64,000 bases of DNA from Bordetella genomosp. 10. GTDB lineage: Bacteria; Pseudomonadota; Gammaproteobacteria; Burkholderiales; Burkholderiaceae_B. The number at the start of each line of letters is the position of its first letter. The first letter of the stretch is position 1. Below the pieces are notes generated by a model. That model made no database searches, was not told where the DNA came from, and saw nothing but the letters and a program-made list of their open reading frames with translations. The DNA lies in assembly GCF_002261225.1 (NCBI RefSeq), contig NZ_NEVM01000005.1, positions 1,488,001 to 1,552,000 of the forward strand, given 5' to 3'. Shown one piece after another: positions 59,788 to 64,000 of the stretch. A program made the position numbers and the translations under genes.

Positions 59788-60582
59788 TCAGAGTTTTTCG
59801 GTTTCGCCGGCGCGCGGCTGCCACTTCATCAGCCGCTTTTCGGCCAGCGTGACCAGGCCGTCCAGCACCAGCGCGAAGACCGTCAGCACCACGATGCCGG
59901 CGAACACGGTATTCACGTCCAGCGTGCCTTCCGCCTGCAGGATCAGGTAGCCGACGCCGCTGGCCGAGCCCAAATACTCGCCCACCACCGCGCCGACGAA
60001 GGCCAGGCCCACCGAGGTGTGCAGGCTGGAGAACACCCAGCTCGTGGCCGACGGCAGGTAGACGTGGCGCAGCAACTGGCGGCGATCCGCGCCCAGCATG
60101 CGGGCGTTGTCCAGCAGCGTCGTGCTGACCTCGCGCACGCCCTGGTAGACGTTGAAGAAGACGATGAAGAACACCAGCGTGACCGCCAGCGCCACCTTGG
60201 ACCAGATGCCCAGGCCGAACCACATGCCGAAGATGGGCGCCAGGATGACGCGCGGCATGGAGTTGGCGGCCTTGATGTAGGGATCCAGCACCAGGCTGGA
60301 GCCGCGCGACAGCCCCAGCCACAGGCCGCAGCCCAGGCCGGTGACGGTGCCGATGACGAAGGCCAGGACGGTCTCGGACAGCGTTACCCACAGGTGCTGG
60401 TAGACGTCGGCGTCGGTGACGAACCAGGCCCAGACGCGCTGCGCGACCTTGATGGGCTCGCCGAAGAAGAACGCCACGTTCTGGCTGCGCGAGGCCAGAT
60501 GCCAGGCCACCAGGATGATAATCAGCAATGACAACTGCCAGGCGCGCAGCGTCTTGGAACCGGGTTTGATCATATTGGACAT
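59788..60582 (-). CDS. ABC transporter permease (SsuC/TauC-like)
   Basis: 264 residues, about six helices. The EAA loop 'REVSTTLLDNARMLGADRRQ' region and 'TSVGLAFVGAVVGEYLGSAS' follow the nitrate/sulfonate/taurine permease family. Five bases after the ATPase gene. Pairs with the ATPase and Tat-exported binding protein of this operon. Confidence 0.85.
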   Translation of the reverse strand: MSNMIKPGSKTLRAWQLSLLIIILVAWHLASRSQNVAFFFGEPIKVAQRVWAWFVTDADVYQHLWVTLSETVLAFVIGTVTGLGCGLWLGLSRGSSLVLDPYIKAANSMPRVILAPIFGMWFGLGIWSKVALAVTLVFFIVFFNVYQGVREVSTTLLDNARMLGADRRQLLRHVYLPSATSWVFSSLHTSVGLAFVGAVVGEYLGSASGVGYLILQAEGTLDVNTVFAGIVVLTVFALVLDGLVTLAEKRLMKWQPRAGETEKL

Positions 60583-60587
60583 AGGGC

Positions 60588-61397
60588 CTACACCCGCTTC
60601 TGCTGCGCGTAGCCCTTCAGGACCTCCTCGCGCAGCACATCCCAGATGGCGGCGTGCAACTCGACGAAGCGCGGATGGGCGCGGACTTCGGCGACGTCGC
60701 GCGGACGCGGCAGGTCGATATGGAATTCACCGATCGGATGCGTGCCCGGCCCCGCCGACAGCACGACCACCCGATCGCTCATGGCGATGGCTTCGTCGAG
60801 GTCGTGCGTGATGAACAGCACGGCCTTGCGCTTGGCCATCCACAGATCCAGCACCTCGTTTTCCATCAACTGGCGCGTCTGGATGTCGAGCGCGGAGAAC
60901 GGCTCGTCCATGAGGATGATGTCGGGATCGCGAATCAGCGTCTGCGCCAGCATCACGCGCTTGCGCATGCCGCCCGACATCTGGTGCGGATAGCGATGCT
61001 CCGAGCCGCCCAGGCCGACGCGGCGCAGCCATTCGCGGCCGCGCTCCTCGGCCTCCGCGGCCGGCACGTGGGCGAACTCCAGCCCGGCCTTGACGTTGTC
61101 CAGCGCATTGCGCCAGGGCAGCAAGGCTTCGCCCTGGAACATATAGCCGGCACGGCGGTTGATGCCCGTGAGGGTTTCGCCGAACACCCTGATCTGCCCG
61201 GAGGTGGGCGACAGCAGGCCCGCGCCCACGTTCAGCAGGGTGGACTTGCCGCAACCGGTCGGGCCCACCACGGAGACGAATTCGCCGGCGGCGACGGTCA
61301 GCGTGGTTTCCCGCACGGCGGTGTAGCGCTGCCCGCCGCCGTCGCGGGAAATGAACGTGCAGGTGATGTTGTCCAGCGAGAGTGCTGCTTCAGCCAT
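60588..61397 (-). CDS. ABC transporter ATP-binding protein (SsuB/TauB-like)
   Basis: 269 residues. Walker A '[11 protein letters not shown]', signature 'MSGGMRKR', Walker B 'IILMDEPFSALD' and switch 'ITHDLDEAI'. N-terminus extended by a strand with 'FISRDGGGQRY'. ATG overlaps the end of the binding-protein gene by 8 bases. Confidence 0.9.
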   Translation of the reverse strand: MAEAALSLDNITCTFISRDGGGQRYTAVRETTLTVAAGEFVSVVGPTGCGKSTLLNVGAGLLSPTSGQIRVFGETLTGINRRAGYMFQGEALLPWRNALDNVKAGLEFAHVPAAEAEERGREWLRRVGLGGSEHRYPHQMSGGMRKRVMLAQTLIRDPDIILMDEPFSALDIQTRQLMENEVLDLWMAKRKAVLFITHDLDEAIAMSDRVVVLSAGPGTHPIGEFHIDLPRPRDVAEVRAHPRFVELHAAIWDVLREEVLKGYAQQKRV

Positions 61398-62430
61398 TCG
61401 GGTATTTCTCGTTGGCGCGCTTGGCGAATTCGTTGGTCCAGATCTTGGACGGGTCGACCTTGGCCGGATCGAAATCCGGAACGAAGGCGGCCAGCGCCTT
61501 GACCGCGGTGGCGGCGCCGTCCTCGGGGATGATGCCGTCCGGCGACAGGCCTTCCAGGCTGGCCTTCAGCGAAGCCTTGTAGACGTCCGGCTCGCCCAGC
61601 AGGTAGGACGAGGGCACCGTCTTGGCGATCTCGTCGATCCCGGCCTTCTGGATCCACTTGTCCGCGCGCACGATGGCGTTGGCCAGGGCCTGCACCGTGT
61701 TGGGATTGGCGTCGATGAATTTCTGCGACGTGTACAGGGTGCCGGCCGGCATGTTGCCGCCGAAGATGTCGCGCGTGTCCTTGAGGGTGCGCGTGTCGGC
61801 GATGATCTTCATGTCGCCGGCGCTGACCAGCGCGGTGACCACCGGGTCGGTGTTGGCCATGGCGTCGACCTGGCCCGAGCGCAGCGCGGTGATGGCGCCG
61901 GCGCCGGCGCCCACGCCGATGATGGAAACGTCCGACGGCTTCATCCCGTGCTTGGCCAGGAAGAAGTTGATCACCATGTTGGTCGACGAGCCCGGCGCCG
62001 TGACGCCGATCTTCTTGCCCTTGAGGTCGGCCGGCGACTTGTAGTTCGCCAGGGTCTTGGTCGAGACGCCGAAGCCGATCAGCGGCGCGCGTCCCTGCAG
62101 CACGAAGTTGCGGTAGAACTGGCCCTTGGACTGCAGGTTCAGCGAGTGCTCGAACGCGCCCGACACCACGTCGGCGCTGCCGCCCACCACGGCCTGCAAG
62201 GCCTTGGCGCCGCCGGCGAAGTCGGGGATGGTGACCTCCAGGCCTTCGTCCTTGAAATAGCCGCGCACCTCGGCGATGGTCAGGGGCAGGTAATACACCA
62301 GCGACTTGCCGCCGACGGCGATCGACACCTTGGATTTTTCGAGTGTTGCGGCCCGCGCGAAGGCGGGGGCCAGGCTCATGACGCCGGCCGAGCCGGCGAG
62401 TTTGAGCAGTTCACGGCGAGTGACCGTCAT
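61390..62430 (-). CDS. ABC transporter substrate-binding protein, NMT1/SsuA-like, Tat signal
   Basis: 346 residues. N-terminus TVTRRELLKLAGSAGVMSLA contains the twin-arginine pattern RRELLK and a hydrophobic run, ending AFARA-A. The body ('VYYLPLTIAEVRGYFKDEGL', 'GGSADVVSGAFEHSL', 'LKGKKIGVTAPGSSTNMVIN', 'GQVDAMANTDPVVTAL') matches NitT/TauT-type receptors. Ligand unknown: could be a sulfonate, thiamine precursor or aromatic acid. First gene of the operon with the ATPase, permease and AhpD-like genes. Confidence 0.88.
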   Translation of the reverse strand: MTVTRRELLKLAGSAGVMSLAPAFARAATLEKSKVSIAVGGKSLVYYLPLTIAEVRGYFKDEGLEVTIPDFAGGAKALQAVVGGSADVVSGAFEHSLNLQSKGQFYRNFVLQGRAPLIGFGVSTKTLANYKSPADLKGKKIGVTAPGSSTNMVINFFLAKHGMKPSDVSIIGVGAGAGAITALRSGQVDAMANTDPVVTALVSAGDMKIIADTRTLKDTRDIFGGNMPAGTLYTSQKFIDANPNTVQALANAIVRADKWIQKAGIDEIAKTVPSSYLLGEPDVYKASLKASLEGLSPDGIIPEDGAATAVKALAAFVPDFDPAKVDPSKIWTNEFAKRANEKYPNG

Positions 62431-62588
62431 TTTTGCGTCTCCGATGTTAGCGCCGCGGCCCGTGGCAGGCGGATTTGTGTCGCGCCGGACCGGGCCAGCG
62501 CCGCGATTGCTGCGGAATCATACTCCAGCGCCCGCGGGACTTCCCCGGCATGTTCACCGAGGCAGGGCCGGCCGGCGCGCCTTGGCGT

Positions 62589-63197
62589 TCAGGCCGACTT
62601 GCGCTCCATCAAGGCCCAGGCGATGGTGCCGGCGTCGACGTACTCCAGCTCGCTGCCCGCGGGCACGCCGCGCGCCAGGCGCGTCACCGACAAGCCGCGT
62701 TCGCGCAGCGCCTCGCCCAGGAAATGCGCGGTGGTCTCGCCCTCGGCCGTGAAATTGGTGGCCAGGATGACCTCCGTGACCACGCCGTCGCCGGCGCGCT
62801 TGAGCACGCGCTCGAAGTCCAGCTCGCGCGGCCCCACGCCCTCCAGCGGCGCCACCCGGCCCATCAGCACGTAGTACAGGCCGCGATAGCCGTGGCTGGA
62901 CTCGATCATGTTCTGGTCCGCCGGCGTCTCGACGATGCAGAGTTGCGAGGGATCGCGGCGCGGATTGGCGCAGGTCGCGCAGATCTCGTCTTCGGAAAAA
63001 CTGTTGCAGCGGACGCAATGGCGCAGGTTCTGCGTGGCGCCGGCCAGCGCGCGGCCCAGCAGCTCGGCCCCTTGCAGGTCGTGCTGCAAGAGGTGGTACG
63101 CCATGCGGCGCGCCGAGCGCACGCCGACGCCGGGCAGGCGGCGCAGCGCCTCGATCAGCGCCAGCAGCGGCTCGGGCTCGGGAAGCAGGGGCTCCAT
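62589..63197 (-). CDS. recR: Recombination mediator RecR
   Basis: 202 residues. Helix-hairpin-helix at 20-33 ('[17 protein letters not shown]'), zinc finger Cys61, Cys64, Cys73, Cys76 ('[16 protein letters not shown]'), then the Toprim domain '[20 protein letters not shown]' and '[19 protein letters not shown]'. Works with RecO in gap repair. Twenty-two bases after ebfC. Confidence 0.98.
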   Translation of the reverse strand: MEPLLPEPEPLLALIEALRRLPGVGVRSARRMAYHLLQHDLQGAELLGRALAGATQNLRHCVRCNSFSEDEICATCANPRRDPSQLCIVETPADQNMIESSHGYRGLYYVLMGRVAPLEGVGPRELDFERVLKRAGDGVVTEVILATNFTAEGETTAHFLGEALRERGLSVTRLARGVPAGSELEYVDAGTIAWALMERKSA

Positions 63198-63219
63198 GCG
63201 ATCCTATGGAATCAGTGAA

Positions 63220-63546
63220 TCAGAACGGAAACTTCATGCCGGGGGGCATGGGCATGCCGGCGGTCACCGCCGACATCTTTTCCTGGCTGGTGGCTTCGGC
63301 CTTGCGCAGCGCGTCGTTGAACGCCGCCGCGACCAGGTCTTCCAGCATGTCCTTGTCGTCGCCCAGCAGGCTGGGGTCGATGGCCACGCGCTTGACGTCG
63401 TGGCGGCAGGTCATGGTGACCTTGACCAGGCCGCCGCCGGAGGCGCCTTCCACCAGTATCTCGGCCAGCGCTTCCTGGGCCTTCTTCATGTTTTCCTGCA
63501 TTTGCTGCGCCTGGCGCATCAAACCGGCCAATTGTCCTTTCATCAT
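63220..63546 (-). CDS. ebfC: YbaB/EbfC nucleoid-associated protein
   Basis: 108 residues starting [20 protein letters not shown]; '[20 protein letters not shown]' and '[16 protein letters not shown]' are family marks. Small DNA-binding dimer. The dnaX-ebfC-recR order is widely conserved. Confidence 0.97.
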   Translation of the reverse strand: MMKGQLAGLMRQAQQMQENMKKAQEALAEILVEGASGGGLVKVTMTCRHDVKRVAIDPSLLGDDKDMLEDLVAAAFNDALRKAEATSQEKMSAVTAGMPMPPGMKFPF

Positions 63547-63720
63547 GATGGGATGTCCTTCTGGAAATGGGATGACTGGGTAAGGTCGCGCGGCGGGCGG
63601 CTCATGCGCCCCGGCGCGCGGCCGGATTCATGCCGGCGCAGGCGCCGGGCAAGACGGATTCGTATTCGCCCGGGCCGGGCGGGAGGATGCCTGTCGGCGC
63701 TCGGTGTCGGGCAGCACGCT

Positions 63721-64000
63721 TCATGCCGCGGCCGCCATGGGCGGTTCGATGGCCCGGATGGAGCCGGGCACGATCTTGCCACCGAAATTGTCGACCAATG
63801 CCTGCACGAAGGGATCGGCCACGGCCGCTTCCTCGGCGGCCTGCTGGCGCGCGGCACGCTCCTGCTGCGCGACGGCGTGGGCCGTGCCGTCGCCCGTGGC
63901 GCCGAACTCGACTTCCAGGCGGATGGCCTGGCCGAAGTGTTCGCACAGCACGGTTTGCAGCCGCTGCTTACTGGCGCTGTCGACCAGCGTGCGCACCGCC
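63721..64000 (-). CDS. dnaX: DNA polymerase III gamma/tau subunit, C-terminal end only
   Basis: Runs in from beyond the window (frame open to 63999). The end 'LVDSASKQRLQTVLCEHFGQ', 'DPFVQALVDNFGGKIVPGSI' matches the tau C-terminus that binds the polymerase alpha subunit in betaproteobacteria. Followed by 174 bases of GC-rich spacer before ebfC. Confidence 0.85.
   Translation of the reverse strand, partial: AVRTLVDSASKQRLQTVLCEHFGQAIRLEVEFGATGDGTAHAVAQQERAARQQAAEEAAVADPFVQALVDNFGGKIVPGSIRAIEPPMAAAA

Noticed and set aside
62431-62588. TPP or other riboswitch ahead of the NMT1-like binding-protein gene
   Set aside because: No CTGAGA or other aptamer core could be found.

Overview
The window looks like a chromosomal segment of a high-GC betaproteobacterium of the order Burkholderiales, most likely Alcaligenaceae (Bordetella/Achromobacter type). 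The evidence is the core gene order (dnaX-ebfC-recR, carAB, greA-yhbY-rlmE-ftsH-folP-glmM, pstSCAB with ppk/ppx), an LpxO-type lipid A hydroxylase, and the protein sequences I recognise. This is inferred without a database search.

Layout. 0-10.6 kb: the end of an AI-2E-family permease, a giant cyclic beta-1,2-glucan synthase (2805 aa), two small conserved-looking proteins and a cold-shock protein. 10.8-19.64 kb: a decayed accessory region ending at a tRNA-Pro(UGG) gene. It holds a frameshifted small gene, fragments of a histidine kinase, a DUF3606-like protein and a response-regulator receiver, an IS66 relic with one recognisable end, and pieces of an integrative element (RadC remnant, two diverged copies of a leader repeat, an island-type 129-aa protein). 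It also has a LysE exporter, a 390-aa nuclease-like protein, an Mrr-like remnant and a bicistron (73 aa + 202 aa) whose second product has a PARP-like H-Y-E triad. The last is the best candidate for a little-described toxin-antitoxin or defence unit. No integrase was found.

19.8-25.3 kb: an OmpA-like lipoprotein-free outer envelope protein, a cyclic-nucleotide-type phosphoesterase paired with an MFS transporter, and a MotA/MotB-like stator pair with no other flagellar gene nearby. 25.5-34.5 kb: a phosphate block (pstSCAB, ppk, ppx) with PhoB-box-like sites before pstS and ppk, followed by the ornithine-lipid gene olsB with a weaker site. phoU, phoB and phoR are not in the window. 34.7-40.8 kb: housekeeping genes glmM-folP-ftsH-rlmE, divergent yhbY, then greA.

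41-51.3 kb: genes lying between greA and carB, which are neighbours in many related genomes. They include a putative pyrimidine/hydantoin catabolic cluster: RutG-like permease, MFS transporter, dihydroorotase-like amidohydrolase, divergent GntR regulator, a small CxxC protein and a COG0523 GTPase. A FlxA-like coiled-coil gene with a sigma-28-like promoter, a histidine phosphatase, an SDR and lpxO follow. 51.4-64 kb: carB, carA, a transaldolase, a secreted protein of unknown function, an SsuABC/TauABC-like transporter with an AhpD-like protein, recR, ebfC and the 3' end of dnaX.
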